From Aporhodopirellula rubra (GTDB lineage: Bacteria; Planctomycetota; Planctomycetia; Pirellulales; Pirellulaceae): a stretch of DNA of 64,000 nt. Positions 26,604-36,220 of this stretch are shown in pieces (within the stretch, counting starts at the first letter, position 1; each line of letters begins with the position of its first letter). A program made the position numbers and the translations under genes. The stretch covers positions 310,001 to 374,000 of the forward strand of contig NZ_JACHXU010000006.1 in NCBI RefSeq assembly GCF_014192335.1, read 5' to 3'. The notes under the pieces were generated by a model. That model made no database searches and was not told the origin of the DNA. It worked only from the letters and a program-made list of their open reading frames with translations.

Positions 26604-27599
26604 TTACGGAATCAGTTTACGAACATTTTCGACGTCTCGCCGCAGTTGGGCGGTCAAAGCATCGGCGCCGCTGAATTTCTGAATCGGCCGGACACGAGCG
26701 GTCCATTCGACGGTGAGTTCCCGGCCATAAAGGTCGCCATCATAGTCCAAACAATGAACCTCCACCTTAGTCCGCTGCTCCTCATCGAACGTCGGATTCG
26801 GCCCGACGTGGACAGCGGCAACAAGTGCGTCAGCGTGATCACTTGTCGACTCTGCCGAGCCGCTTTCACCGATCGAAACTCTCGCGGCGTAAACTCCGTT
26901 TTCGGGAACCAGTGTTTCGATATCAGTCAAATTCGCGGTGGGAAATCCGATCAGACGTCCCCGACGCTCGCCGGTGGTCACACGTCCGGTCACCTGATAA
27001 GTCGACTGCAACATCGCGTTTGCCGCTTCGATCTCGCCCGCCGAGATGGCTTCGCGTATCCGTGAACTGCTGACCATCCGGCCGTCATCGATTCGCGGAT
27101 GTACCACCTCGAGCTGCATTCCGGCCTGTTCACAGAGCGTTCGAAGGACATGAACGTCCCCACCCCGGTCGCGTCCAAAGAAAAAATTGGGACCTTCAAC
27201 GAGCACCTTCGCCTGCAACCGCTGCACGATTAGGAAATCGAAAAACTCCTCTGCGGTGCGGTTGAGAAATTCGATGCTGACCGGACAAACCACCAGTGCG
27301 TCGATGCCCAGTTCGCTCATCAACTCCGCTCGCCGGCGAATGGTGGTCAGACGAGCGGGCGCACTGTGCGGTCGCAACACCGAGGCCGGGTGCGGGTCGA
27401 GGACCACGACTACGGCAGGTCCGCCGACGGCATCCGCGTTGGCCCGAGTACGTGCGAGTAATTCGCGGTGTCCGACGTGAACGCCATCAAAGTTCCCGAT
27501 ACTGACCGCACCGTTCTTGACGAGGTCTCGCGTCTCAGCGCCGACTTCCAACGCGTCAAGCATCAAGATTCGGGTTGGGGCAGGGCAGGGCGATGTCAT
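26604..27599 (-). CDS. ribF: Bifunctional riboflavin kinase/FAD synthetase
   Basis: A 331-residue enzyme that phosphorylates riboflavin to FMN and adenylates FMN to FAD. The N-terminal nucleotidyltransferase domain (residues about 25-195) has SIGNFDGVHVGHRELL and VVVLDPHPASVL, and the SSRIREAISAGEIEAAN block. The C-terminal riboflavin kinase domain has GRLIGFPTANL and the beta-barrel end VEVHCLDYDGDLYGRELTVEW. All catalytic motifs look intact and length is usual. It supplies cofactors for flavoenzymes such as the oxidoreductase two genes downstream, though that link is general. ATG at 27599; located between the diguanylate cyclase gene and nrnA. Confidence 0.95.
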   Translation of the reverse strand: MTSPCPAPTRILMLDALEVGAETRDLVKNGAVSIGNFDGVHVGHRELLARTRANADAVGGPAVVVVLDPHPASVLRPHSAPARLTTIRRRAELMSELGIDALVVCPVSIEFLNRTAEEFFDFLIVQRLQAKVLVEGPNFFFGRDRGGDVHVLRTLCEQAGMQLEVVHPRIDDGRMVSSSRIREAISAGEIEAANAMLQSTYQVTGRVTTGERRGRLIGFPTANLTDIETLVPENGVYAARVSIGESGSAESTSDHADALVAAVHVGPNPTFDEEQRTKVEVHCLDYDGDLYGRELTVEWTARVRPIQKFSGADALTAQLRRDVENVRKLIP

Positions 27600-27683
27600 T
27601 TCGTGGCGGACAACATTCTCAGGCAGGACGGATGAAACAGACGCCCAGTATGCCTGATGAACGGAAACTCCGTTAGGACACGA

Positions 27684-28661
27684 TCACGACCGTGCGATCT
27701 CGGGAGCACCGACGAGTTGCGGCCCCGAACCGTCGTTGAAGTAGACTCGATTCCTGCCGCGATTTTTGGCGCAGTACAACGCCTCGTCGGTACGACGAAC
27801 GATCGGACCAATGACGAGATCATCTCGCGGCTCGCTCAATCCGACGCTCATCGTGACGTTGATCGATTCGCTGCCGGTCTGAATCGGTTCCTCCGAAATC
27901 AGCTTCCGCAGTTTGTTCATGCGGTCCGCGGCCATACGGAGTGGGATGTCCATCAGGATCGCAAATTCCTCACCGCCGAACCGGGATACCATCTTAGCAT
28001 CACTCAGGTTGGATTCGAGCAACGACGCGAGCCGCTGCAAAACCATGTCGCCAACGGGGTGCCCGTAGTTGTCGTTGATCGATTTAAAGTGATCGATATC
28101 GACCAAAATCAACACAAACGAACTTCCGCCCCCTCGATAAACGGCGAACATTTCATCGAGTTTTCTGTCGAACGCACGTCGGTTATACAGCCCCGTTAAA
28201 CCGTCCGTGCGAGCCTCGGTGAGATAGGATTCGATCTGCTGAGTTTGTTCTTCGAGCTGTTTTTCGGCCGCATGTAGTCTCGATTGCAACTCCTCGTTGG
28301 TGCCCATGATCTGAGAGATCAATGTCATCATCCGGGCATCGCCGAGCACTTGGGCATCATCCCGCCCGCTCGCCGATTGGCGATCCCTCTGCGCCGCGCT
28401 GAGACTTTGGCGGACATCGTTGCTGATCTGCTGAAGATCCGATTGGTAGGTCGAAACGTTGCCGGAATATTCGTTTGTCCACCGTGCAAGACTTTGCAGC
28501 AAACCGACGATCCGTTGCCGATCATCATCATCGACCAGAGGCGGTATTTCGACGATTCTCCGCGTCGCCGCACGTCGCCTGCCCAACCAGAACCCGATCA
28601 AAACCAAAACGACGGCAAGGACCAAACTGCCAAAAAGCAAAAGGGGGTTCACGGGCGGCAT
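27684..28661 (-). CDS. Membrane-anchored GGDEF diguanylate cyclase
   Basis: A 325-residue protein with one N-terminal TM helix (LLLFGSLVLAVVLVLIGFWLG) followed by a basic stop-transfer RRRAATRR. A helical coiled-coil region of about 110 residues (SRLHAAEKQLEEQTQQIE) leads to the GGDEF domain: DGLTGLYNRRAFDRKL, VDIDHFKSINDNYGH and active site RFGGEEF. The position of the RxxD inhibitory site reads NLSD, so product inhibition is probably absent, unlike the cyclase at 10250. It would make c-di-GMP from two GTP at the inner membrane; no sensory domain other than the coiled coil is visible. Placed 28 bp after glgC and 84 bp before ribF. Confidence 0.92.
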   Translation of the reverse strand: MPPVNPLLLFGSLVLAVVLVLIGFWLGRRRAATRRIVEIPPLVDDDDRQRIVGLLQSLARWTNEYSGNVSTYQSDLQQISNDVRQSLSAAQRDRQSASGRDDAQVLGDARMMTLISQIMGTNEELQSRLHAAEKQLEEQTQQIESYLTEARTDGLTGLYNRRAFDRKLDEMFAVYRGGGSSFVLILVDIDHFKSINDNYGHPVGDMVLQRLASLLESNLSDAKMVSRFGGEEFAILMDIPLRMAADRMNKLRKLISEEPIQTGSESINVTMSVGLSEPRDDLVIGPIVRRTDEALYCAKNRGRNRVYFNDGSGPQLVGAPEIARS

Positions 28662-28689
28662 CAGTACATCAATCCAGGCAGGACCGGTG

Positions 28690-29961
28690 TCAGGCGAACG
28701 AAGAAACCGAATTGTTGGCGTGAATCAACTCCCCTCGAGCGATCACCACCAACCCGCTGTCCGTCACCGTCAACCCTCGGGCGGCATCTAAAACGGGATC
28801 ATAGCCGATTTCCGTTTCCGGCGGGATACGCACACCTTTATCGATTATCGCGCGGCGAATGCGACTGTGTCGCCCCACTTCAACGTCATCAAACAAAATA
28901 CTGTCTTCGATCTGGGAATAACTGTTCACGCGGCATCCCGCCCCGATGATCGAACGCATCACACTGCCGCCGCTGATGATGGCCCCCTGGCAAATGATCG
29001 AATCGAGCGCGACCCCCTTGCGGCTCGATCGGCCCTCGCTGCCGAACACAAATTTCGGCGGCGGCAACTGTGGGCGAAACGAACGAATCGGCCACTGAGA
29101 ATCGTAGAGATTCAGTTGAGGGTCCACGTTGACCAAGTCCATGTTGGCTTCGTAGTACGCATCGAGTGTTCCCACATCACGCCAATAGGCGTCGTTCTTG
29201 CGATTTTCATCGGTGAACGGAAATGCAAATACATTACTGTCCGCGATCGCCGCCGGAATGATGTTCTTACCGAAGTCATGGCTGCTGTTCGGATCCGTCG
29301 CGTCATCGCACAACCTCTCGAACAAGAACCGGGTGTTGAAGACATAGATCCCCATCGACGCGAGACAAACGTCCGGGTTGTCTAGCGTCGGCTTCGGGTT
29401 GTCCGGTTTCTCTTCAAATTCAAGCAAACGGTTATCCACGTCTGCCTGCATGACGCCGAATTGGCGAGCTTCATCACGGTCGACCCGCAAAGCCCCCACG
29501 GTGATATCGGCACCCATCCGGTGATGGAAATCCACCATCGTGTGGTAATTCATCTTGTACAGATGGTCGCCTGCCAGGATCACCACATGCTCGGGCATCT
29601 CACGTTCGATGGCATAAATATTTTGGTAAACCGCATCCGCGGTGCCTTGGTACCAATTGTCGTCGATGCGTTGCTGTGGAGGAACAACGTCGATAAATTC
29701 GCCGAGCTCACGACTGAAATAGTTCGTCCAGGCGAGCTGAATGTGGCGATCGAGCGATTGAGCTTTGTACTGCGTCAGCAACAACAACCGTCGCATGCCA
29801 CTGTTGAGACAATTGCTCAACACGAAATCGATGATGCGATAGCACCCTCCGATCGGAACGGCCGGCTTGGCACGGTCTCGCGTGAGCGGTTCCAGCCGCG
29901 ACCCGCGACCTCCTGCCAAGATCACAGTCAGGGTTCGTTGCATCATATCCAGATCCATCAT
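28690..29961 (-). CDS. glgC: Glucose-1-phosphate adenylyltransferase
   Basis: An enzyme of about 423 residues making ADP-glucose from glucose-1-phosphate and ATP, the committed step of bacterial glycogen synthesis. The nucleotide-binding motif is VILAGGRGSRLEPLTRDRAK; then PAVPIGGCYRIIDFVLSN, the catalytic-region VVILAGDHLYKMNY, and substrate-binding FEEKP. The C-terminal left-handed beta-helix (RSIIGAGCRVNSYSQIEDSI, RIRRAIIDKGVRIPP) gives tetramer assembly and allostery. Several ATGs (29961, 29958, 29946, 29943) precede the motif; the frame extends to 29991. The ATG at 29946 has GGAT upstream and is equally possible. No other glg genes are adjacent. Confidence 0.93.
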   Translation of the reverse strand: MMDLDMMQRTLTVILAGGRGSRLEPLTRDRAKPAVPIGGCYRIIDFVLSNCLNSGMRRLLLLTQYKAQSLDRHIQLAWTNYFSRELGEFIDVVPPQQRIDDNWYQGTADAVYQNIYAIEREMPEHVVILAGDHLYKMNYHTMVDFHHRMGADITVGALRVDRDEARQFGVMQADVDNRLLEFEEKPDNPKPTLDNPDVCLASMGIYVFNTRFLFERLCDDATDPNSSHDFGKNIIPAAIADSNVFAFPFTDENRKNDAYWRDVGTLDAYYEANMDLVNVDPQLNLYDSQWPIRSFRPQLPPPKFVFGSEGRSSRKGVALDSIICQGAIISGGSVMRSIIGAGCRVNSYSQIEDSILFDDVEVGRHSRIRRAIIDKGVRIPPETEIGYDPVLDAARGLTVTDSGLVVIARGELIHANNSVSSFA

Positions 29962-30289
29962 TTCACACGACTCGCTGCGACCCAGGCCCACTGAAACAGA
30001 ATTGAGGCTACCTGAATGATCCAGGCACCTGATTTATCGGGCACTTGAGGCCCCTTCGTGCACACAAAAGGGTATCGACAATCACCAAACTGCAAAACAC
30101 CCAACGAACAAGTTACCAAATTGGTGCGTTGTTTGCTTATGCAATATTGTCGCAGCAAATTCGCTGCCAAATTTGCCCTCGCGTCTCCGGATGCGAATGA
30201 TCAACAAAAATTAAGACCAGCACGTAATCCCCTATTCGGCTGGAACACTGAGAAAACCCCCAACTTTCCCCTTTTAGGAGAACGCCAAT
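29962..30289. other. Divergent intergenic region glgC / htrA
   Basis: Holds the promoters of two divergent genes. A 7-bp inverted repeat, GCAAATT (30155-30161) with AATTTGC (30170-30176), could be an operator, but nothing else supports that. AGGAG at 30276-30280 is the ribosome-binding site of the protease gene. Confidence 0.45.
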
Positions 30290-31783
30290 ATGCAAATGCA
30301 GTGGAAGCGTATCAGCATCGTCTTAGCGACCGCCTGGGTCGCCACGCTCGTTGTGGGTGTCATGATGAGTTTGCCGCACGGCGCAAACAACGACGCCTTT
30401 GCCGACCAGCAAATTCGCGGTCGTGCCGCAACTCAGAATCTCAACACCGCTCAAGACATCTCAACAGCGTTTCGCACCGTCGCCGAAGTAATGCGTCCGA
30501 GCGTTGTGAGCATTAGCACAAAAACCGACGTCGCCGCTCGGGTTCAGCGTCTGCCACCGAACCTGCGTCGCCAATTGCCACCCGGTTTCGAAGAATACTT
30601 CCGCGACGGCAATGGACGCGGACGCCAAAACGCCCAACCTCAACAACAAGGCCAGGGAAGCGGCGTGATCGTTCGCCAAGACGGTTACATCCTCACGAAT
30701 AACCACGTTGTCGAAGGCGCCGACATCGTCACCGTCGAATTGAGCAACGGCTCAAAAATCGACGCGGATGTCGTCGGCACCGACCCGGAAACGGACCTCG
30801 CAGTCCTGAAAATTGACCGAGACGGTTTGCAGGCCGTCCCATTCGGAGACAGTGATGCGATCCAAGTCGGCGACTGGGTTCTCGCCATCGGCAGTCCGTT
30901 TGGTCTCGATCAAACCGTGACGGCCGGCATCATCAGTGGCAAGAACCGCGTTCAAGGGATCGTCGACGACGGTCACGGATTTGAGGACTTCTTGCAAACC
31001 GACGCTGCCATCAACCCTGGAAACTCCGGTGGGCCGTTGGTGAACTTGCGAGGCGAACTGATCGGTATCAACACGGCAATCCTTTCCCGCTCTGGAGCGA
31101 GCGCGGGGATCGGCTTTGCCATTCCCGTCGGTCTCGCACGCCCGGTCCTGACCTCGATCATCGAGAACGGAGAAGTTCGACGCGGGTTCCTGGGAGCTCA
31201 AGTCGCAGACGTGACTCCCGAAGTCGTTGAAGAATTCGGCCTGAAGGTGAGCCGAGGTGCGTTGATTCGCGGTGTCCTCGAAGGACAACCTGCCGCCAAC
31301 GCGAAACTGCAACCCGGTGACGTGATCCTCGAAACAGACGGCCGCCCCGTCACAACGAGTTCACGATTGGTGAATTACATCGCCAGCCGCCCACCAGGTG
31401 AAAGTGTCCAAATGAAGGTCAACCGAAACGGCCAAACCATGGACGTGACCGTCAACTTGCAAGAACGCACCGACCAGGCGATGGCCATGTTCGGTGCTGG
31501 CACCGCGTGGGGTGCTGAACTCGAACCGGTAACCCCTCGCTCCGCCGAGCGATACGGGTACACCGATTTGGACCAGGGCCTCATCGTCACCAGCGTCAGT
31601 GATGAAGGAATCGCAGCGGATGCGGGAATGCAAGTCGGTGACGTGATCGAAGCAGCGGCCAACCGGCCCGTGAACTCGGTCGCGCAATTGACTCAGCTCC
31701 TCGCCGAGGCCCAACGTCAACAAGTTCCACTGCAAGTCGTCGTGCGTCGCGGTAACACTCGAATGCTGCTCGTGATCCGATAG
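30290..31783 (+). CDS. HtrA/DegP-type periplasmic serine protease
   Basis: A 497-residue Do-family protease. A single N-terminal hydrophobic segment (ISIVLATAWVATLVVGVMMS) acts as signal or anchor. The trypsin-like domain (residues about 55-265) has the triad His139 (TNNHVVEG), Asp169 (PETDLAVLKI) and Ser246 (INPGNSGGPL). Two PDZ domains follow (FLGAQVADVTPEVVEEFG; LIVTSVSDEGIAADAG). It degrades or refolds damaged envelope proteins. A Gln/Asn-rich loop (RQNAQPQQQGQGS) just before the protease core resembles the LA loop. ATG 30290 is supported by AGGAG nine bases upstream. A strong terminator follows. It could be called degP or mucD by family, but which subfamily is unclear. Confidence 0.93.
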   Translation: MQMQWKRISIVLATAWVATLVVGVMMSLPHGANNDAFADQQIRGRAATQNLNTAQDISTAFRTVAEVMRPSVVSISTKTDVAARVQRLPPNLRRQLPPGFEEYFRDGNGRGRQNAQPQQQGQGSGVIVRQDGYILTNNHVVEGADIVTVELSNGSKIDADVVGTDPETDLAVLKIDRDGLQAVPFGDSDAIQVGDWVLAIGSPFGLDQTVTAGIISGKNRVQGIVDDGHGFEDFLQTDAAINPGNSGGPLVNLRGELIGINTAILSRSGASAGIGFAIPVGLARPVLTSIIENGEVRRGFLGAQVADVTPEVVEEFGLKVSRGALIRGVLEGQPAANAKLQPGDVILETDGRPVTTSSRLVNYIASRPPGESVQMKVNRNGQTMDVTVNLQERTDQAMAMFGAGTAWGAELEPVTPRSAERYGYTDLDQGLIVTSVSDEGIAADAGMQVGDVIEAAANRPVNSVAQLTQLLAEAQRQQVPLQVVVRRGNTRMLLVIR

Positions 31784-31799
31784 AACCGCTTGAGCTATC

Positions 31800-31826
31800 G
31801 ACGCCGCCGTACTTCACGGCGGCGTC
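31800..31826 (+). other. GC-rich perfect hairpin after the protease gene
   Basis: An 11-bp perfect stem GACGCCGCCGT (31800-31810) / ACGGCGGCGTC (31816-31826) with a 5-nt loop, 17 bp past the stop. No T-run follows; it probably protects the 3' end or assists the terminator behind it. Confidence 0.7.
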
Positions 31827-31842
31827 CGGCCTCACTCGAATC

Positions 31843-31885
31843 AGCCGGCAGGTGGGAAACAATCCCGCGTGCCGGCTGTTTTTTT
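31843..31885 (+). terminator. Intrinsic terminator
   Basis: AGCCGGCA (31843-31850) pairs with TGCCGGCT (31870-31877), with an inner GGGA/TCCC extension, followed by GTTTTTTT. It ends the htrA transcript before the convergent nnrD gene. Confidence 0.9.
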
Positions 31886-31905
31886 AGCGACTCAGTCCGA
31901 CGTAC

Positions 31906-32787
31906 TCAGTCCGACATCTCGTCCGCCACAATCGCCAGCGTCTCGACCAGATGCTCGGCCGTCATGCCCGCGGAACTGATTGCCGATGCGGCCACATCAC
32001 CCGCACGCCCGTGGATCCAAACGCCCAACCGAGCGGCGTCCCACCCGGACAAACCCTGACCGAGTAATGAGGTAATCACTCCGGTCAGCACGTCACCGCA
32101 CCCCGCCGTCGCCATCGCGGGGTTCCCAGTCGTGTTGACATAAGTTTGAACCGGTTCATCTAACGAACCGCGACCGGTTACTCGTGTGGGGCCACCTTTG
32201 ACGACGATCGTGATTCCTAATCGGTCGGACAATTGCTTCGCCGCGTCGAGTTGCCCGTCACCCTCACTCGTGGGCACACCGGTCAATCGCGACAACTCTC
32301 CGGGATGGGGTGTCAACACAAAGGACGCATCGTCTTGCTTGCGTGCCAAAGTGTCGTCGTCGAACCATTGTTGTTTCGAGATAACATTCAATGCATCGGC
32401 ATCAAACACGACCGGTGTTTCACGTTGACGCAGCAATCCCTCCACGATTGCGACGCTGCCGTTGTTCGTCGTCATCCCCGGCCCAACGCCGATCGCATCT
32501 TGCCTCGCGATTAACTCATTCAGCGACGTCCACGCTTCACTGGAGAAGCTGCCGTTTTTTTCAGGCAACGCGATCGTCATTAATGCCGCGTGAAACCCGG
32601 CAACGGTTTCGAGAATCGGGTCCGGCACCGCTGCAGCCACCAATCCAGATCCGGTATGCAGCGCCGCGACGGACGAGAGCGAAATCGATCCCGCCATACC
32701 GCGAGACCCACCGACCAAAAGTACGCGCCCAAACGTCCCCTTGTGATCCGAGGCACTCCGGTCTCGCAGTTTGATTGGACGTTGCAT
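31906..32787 (-). CDS. nnrD: ADP-dependent NAD(P)H-hydrate dehydratase
   Basis: A 293-residue ribokinase-like enzyme that repairs hydrated NADH/NADPH using ADP as energy source. Family blocks: [18 protein letters not shown] at the N-terminus, [36 protein letters not shown], the [10 protein letters not shown] strand, and the catalytic [15 protein letters not shown] (GDVL with Asp base). Only the C-terminal (dehydratase) half of the bifunctional Nnr is encoded; the epimerase (NnrE, YjeF N-terminal) is not here. It lies 34 bp downstream of larB on the same strand. ATG at 32787; cytoplasmic. Confidence 0.93.
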   Translation of the reverse strand: MQRPIKLRDRSASDHKGTFGRVLLVGGSRGMAGSISLSSVAALHTGSGLVAAAVPDPILETVAGFHAALMTIALPEKNGSFSSEAWTSLNELIARQDAIGVGPGMTTNNGSVAIVEGLLRQRETPVVFDADALNVISKQQWFDDDTLARKQDDASFVLTPHPGELSRLTGVPTSEGDGQLDAAKQLSDRLGITIVVKGGPTRVTGRGSLDEPVQTYVNTTGNPAMATAGCGDVLTGVITSLLGQGLSGWDAARLGVWIHGRAGDVAASAISSAGMTAEHLVETLAIVADEMSD

Positions 32788-32821
32788 CGCATCTCCGATT
32801 GCTGTGAGGTGCCCAACCGGC

Positions 32822-33730
32822 TCAAACGCCTTCGTACTCGTTGGCCGGTTGTTCGTTCAAGTGTTTTCCGTTGTCGTTCGTAATTAATTGCGCCGCAACC
32901 AAACCGCCCAGATACGCACCTTTGAATCCCGCATCAATGTTGACCACCGCTACGTTTGGGGCACATGCTGTCAGCATCCCCATCAAAGGTGTCAACCCAC
33001 CGAAGTTGGCCCCGTAGCCCGTGCTCGTCGGGACCGCAAAGACGGGCACACCGACATGACCGGCAACGGTCGGCGGCAATGCACCTTCCATCCCCGCGAT
33101 CACCACAATGGCGGCCGCCTTTCGCAGCGAGGGAACCGCCGCCAACAACCGTTGCGGTCCGGCAACCCCAATGTCCTCGACTCGCAAATGAGCGATCCCC
33201 ATCCACGTCAATGTTTCGACCGCTTCCTCCGCGACCGATGCATCCGTGCTGCCCGCCGTGACCACCGCCACGTGAGCCACGTTCTCGTCAAGCACGGGCG
33301 TCGCGAGCAACTCGGTATCTTGCGCGATACGAAGCGTCCTCGCCGATGGATTGTGATGCGTGTGAGGGAAGTGCCGCCGCAATTGGGCCGCGGACGTCGG
33401 GTCGATCCTCGTGATCAGACAGGTTTGACCGGCGTCGAGCTGAGCCTCGACGATACGGATCATCAGATCCGTGCTCTTGCCTTCTCCGTAAATGACCTCG
33501 CCAAAGCCACAGCGGTCACGGCGTCCCAGATCAACCGTGGCACCGGGAATGGCGGCGACACCGCCGAGATCCGACCGGGTCCCCACGTTTGCCGCGGAAA
33601 TCATCGACGCGACATTGCCAGCGGCCTGTTCCACCCCCACCGTTCCTTTCGCGACCGACGCGAGCAAATCGAGTAGGTCAGAGGGGGCGACGTCGCCGAC
33701 AGAAGGGGTTTGCGGGGCAGGGGGATTCAT
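32822..33730 (-). CDS. larB: Nickel-pincer cofactor biosynthesis protein LarB
   Basis: A 302-residue protein similar to LarB, which carboxylates and hydrolyses nicotinic acid adenine dinucleotide to make pyridinium-3,5-biscarboxylic acid mononucleotide, the first step to the nickel-pincer nucleotide of lactate racemase. N-terminal region: [18 protein letters not shown] and [19 protein letters not shown]. The C-terminal PurE-like domain has [50 protein letters not shown] and a terminal [27 protein letters not shown] 33730 is used because 27 upstream in-frame residues are not family-like. larA, larC and larE are not in the window. Confidence 0.9.
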   Translation of the reverse strand: MNPPAPQTPSVGDVAPSDLLDLLASVAKGTVGVEQAAGNVASMISAANVGTRSDLGGVAAIPGATVDLGRRDRCGFGEVIYGEGKSTDLMIRIVEAQLDAGQTCLITRIDPTSAAQLRRHFPHTHHNPSARTLRIAQDTELLATPVLDENVAHVAVVTAGSTDASVAEEAVETLTWMGIAHLRVEDIGVAGPQRLLAAVPSLRKAAAIVVIAGMEGALPPTVAGHVGVPVFAVPTSTGYGANFGGLTPLMGMLTACAPNVAVVNIDAGFKGAYLGGLVAAQLITNDNGKHLNEQPANEYEGV

Positions 33731-33871
33731 CAGAGATTTTGTGGGGCAAAATGACGCTGGATGGAAGAATGTCGATTTATACTGCCGCTTGCGTCTTTGG
33801 GCAGCGGCCACTTAAATGATCAACCCCCAAAACATAGACAAATTCCTCTCGTCATTGGATGTTGATTCGAT

Positions 33872-35086
33872 ATGAAAAGTTGCGTGCTGGCCTATTCCGG
33901 TGGACTCGATACCTCCGTCATCCTCGGATGGCTCCAGGATCAAGGATACGAAGTTCACTGCGTTTACGTGGATTTAGGCCAGCCCTGTGAGGACAGAGAG
34001 GCCATTATGGAGAAGGCCCGCACGTGCGGAGCGAAGTCCTCACGCTTGGTCGACGTCCGTGAGGAATTGTGCCGCGATTTCGCATTCCCCGTCCTCGCGT
34101 GGCAAGCCAAATACGAGCAAATTTACCTTCTGGGCACCTCCATCGCCCGCCCGCTGATCAGCAAAGTCTGCCTCGAAGTCGCTCGCGAAGTCGGCGCCAC
34201 CGCCTACGCCCACGGTGCCACCGGCAAAGGCAACGACCAGTGCCGTTTTCAACTCGCCGCCGAAGCCCTGAACCCGAGCATCGAAATGATCGCCCCATGG
34301 CGAATCAAATCGTTCCGCGACGCGTTCCCCGGCCGTACCGAACTGATCGAGTACTGCGACGCCAAACGAATCCCCGTCAAAGCGTCAACGGCGAAACCGT
34401 ACAGCAGCGATGAAAACGTGCTTCACATCTCCTACGAAGCCGGCAAACTGGAAGAACTCGACGTCAACGGCGTCGAACTGGTTGACTTCGGAATGGGTGT
34501 TTCACCACAAGCTGCACCGGACAAAGCCGAAGAAGTCACCATCGGATTCGAATCCGGCGTCCCCGTGACCCTCAACGGAAACAAAGTCTCGGCCCTCGAA
34601 ATGGTCGAACAACTCAACACCATTGCGGGTCGCAACGGCGTCGGACGCATCGACATGGTCGAAAACCGATTCGTCGGCATGAAGAGCCGCGGCGTCTATG
34701 AATCGCCCGGCATGACCGTGCTCTACGACGCATTGATGAACGTCGAACAACTGACGATGGACCGCGACCTGATGCACCTGCGAGACCGACTCGCACCGGA
34801 AGTCGCCGAAATGGTTTACTACGGTTTCTGGTACACACCCAAAATGGACGCCCTCTTCTCGTTCATCCGCGAAGCACAAAAACCCGTCACCGGCGAAGTC
34901 ACGTTGCAACTCTACAAAGGCAACATCATGGTCGCCTCGCGTCAGAGCCCCAACAGCCTCTACGACGAAGAAATCGCGACGATGGAAGGCGGCGGCTCGT
35001 ACAACCAAGACGACGCGGAAGGATTCCTGCGAATCCACGGTCTGCCATGCCGCGTTCAAGGACGCGTCACCCCGCGAGAATACTAA
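33872..35086 (+). CDS. argG: Argininosuccinate synthase
   Basis: A 404-residue enzyme joining citrulline and aspartate with ATP to argininosuccinate, in arginine synthesis. The N-terminal PP-loop is LAYSGGLDTSVILGWL; then GATGKGNDQCRFQL, the family's Asp/citrulline loop, and MVENRFVGMKSRGVYESPG, the synthetase signature. Length is standard. ATG 33872 directly precedes the PP-loop. It is monocistronic: divergent from larB (141 bp) and closed by a strong terminator. Cytoplasmic. Codon use in the second half is strikingly C-ending, as expected for a well-expressed housekeeping gene here. Confidence 0.96.
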   Translation: MKSCVLAYSGGLDTSVILGWLQDQGYEVHCVYVDLGQPCEDREAIMEKARTCGAKSSRLVDVREELCRDFAFPVLAWQAKYEQIYLLGTSIARPLISKVCLEVAREVGATAYAHGATGKGNDQCRFQLAAEALNPSIEMIAPWRIKSFRDAFPGRTELIEYCDAKRIPVKASTAKPYSSDENVLHISYEAGKLEELDVNGVELVDFGMGVSPQAAPDKAEEVTIGFESGVPVTLNGNKVSALEMVEQLNTIAGRNGVGRIDMVENRFVGMKSRGVYESPGMTVLYDALMNVEQLTMDRDLMHLRDRLAPEVAEMVYYGFWYTPKMDALFSFIREAQKPVTGEVTLQLYKGNIMVASRQSPNSLYDEEIATMEGGGSYNQDDAEGFLRIHGLPCRVQGRVTPREY

Positions 35087-35115
35087 GCCGTTAATTGAAA
35101 CGTGCTCAACTCAAC

Positions 35116-35157
35116 AACGCCTGCATCACTGCAATGTGACGCAGGCGTTTTGCGTTT
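35116..35157 (+). terminator. Intrinsic terminator after argG
   Basis: AACGCCTGCATCAC (35116-35129) pairs with GTGACGCAGGCGTT (35136-35149) with one mismatch and a 6-nt loop, followed by TTGCGTTT. It lies 30 bp past the stop. Confidence 0.85.
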
Positions 35158-35248
35158 GATGAACACGCTGACTCCGAACCGGTTGCCTCTAACCTGCGAA
35201 CCATCTAGCCAGTGCAAAACACCAGCGAGTTCTCGCGTTCAACGCCGG

Positions 35249-36163
35249 TCAATCCAACACATCATCAGGCAACGGTTCACCTCCACGTGGCGTAACCAGC
35301 GCGTTGACCGTCATCGCCGCCGTCGATTCGGGCAGAAAATGCCCACGACCGTCGACCGTCACCACGCAAACACCGCCCTCGGTCACGCCACCGAAATCGT
35401 TTCCGGTCACCGAGTTGATCCGTCCTCCCGAAGCAACGATGTCCAAATCGATTGGTTCGGTCCAGCTACTCGAACCCTGCGACTCAACCAACAGAATCGT
35501 TTTGGTCGCACCGTCGACCACTTGCTTCGGCCCCAACGGCCCCGTCTTTGGGAACAACGTCCCCGCCCCCGTGACTAAGTGATAAGCCGTGTCCGTCGCC
35601 CATGGCTGCGAATTGGGGTGTCGATACACCGACGGCATGGCTTGGTAGGTGATCATCTGGTTTTGATCGCTATCCCAGGCCGCGTTCAAATTGAACTGGT
35701 CGTACAATTCTTCTTCACCGAGATAAGGCAAAATCATCACCCGCCATGACAACAGCGGTTTGCCCGTGCGGCTCTTGATTGCCGGAGGAGGGTAGGCACC
35801 GTGATCAGCGGCGTATGCGTTGAGTGCCTGAGCAATCGTCTCCAAATTCTTGATACTCGCAATCCGTTCGCGTCCTTGTCGCAGTTTCTGCGCCGTCGAA
35901 CCACCTACCCGTGCGACGGCAATAATGGACGCACCGACGAGTAATAACATCACAACCGCAGCCGCCACCCACGCCGCCGAACGCCGCCGCTTTCCAATGC
36001 GAACGCCACCCGACGGACGCGCCACCGCACCGGGGGCAAAATTCGGCAACGTGATCTCACGACCACAAACCACACATTCACCCGACTGGCCGCTGAACTC
36101 ATCCTCGACCTCCGTTCGCGTGTGACAGTGTGGGCAAGTGAACAAATACGGCATACGATTCAC
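35249..36163 (-). CDS. Zinc-ribbon protein with DUF1559-type domain
   Basis: A 304-residue protein that departs from the usual DUF1559 plan. Instead of a prepilin leader it starts with a cytoplasmic zinc ribbon (FTCPHCHTRTEV...GECVVCGREITLP; two CxxC pairs). A single TM helix follows (AAWVAAAVVMLLLVGASIIAVA) after a basic segment, and then an extracytoplasmic DUF1559-like domain: NLETIAQALNAYAADHGAYPPPA, LSWRVMILPYLGEEELYDQFN, and a degenerate end block. ATG at 36163; a second ATG at 36154 is equally good. The function is unknown; a zinc ribbon joined to such a domain suggests a membrane regulator or assembly factor, which is inference. Confidence 0.8.
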   Translation of the reverse strand: MNRMPYLFTCPHCHTRTEVEDEFSGQSGECVVCGREITLPNFAPGAVARPSGGVRIGKRRRSAAWVAAAVVMLLLVGASIIAVARVGGSTAQKLRQGRERIASIKNLETIAQALNAYAADHGAYPPPAIKSRTGKPLLSWRVMILPYLGEEELYDQFNLNAAWDSDQNQMITYQAMPSVYRHPNSQPWATDTAYHLVTGAGTLFPKTGPLGPKQVVDGATKTILLVESQGSSSWTEPIDLDIVASGGRINSVTGNDFGGVTEGGVCVVTVDGRGHFLPESTAAMTVNALVTPRGGEPLPDDVLD

Positions 36164-36220
36164 ACGGGACGCGAAAAGAAACGAACCTCATTCCTTTTAT
36201 CATCTTAGCGAGACTTCCGC

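Noticed and set aside
30155-30176. 7-bp inverted repeat in the glgC-htrA intergenic region as an operator
   Set aside because: Too short to stand out by chance, and there is no second copy or regulator to support it.
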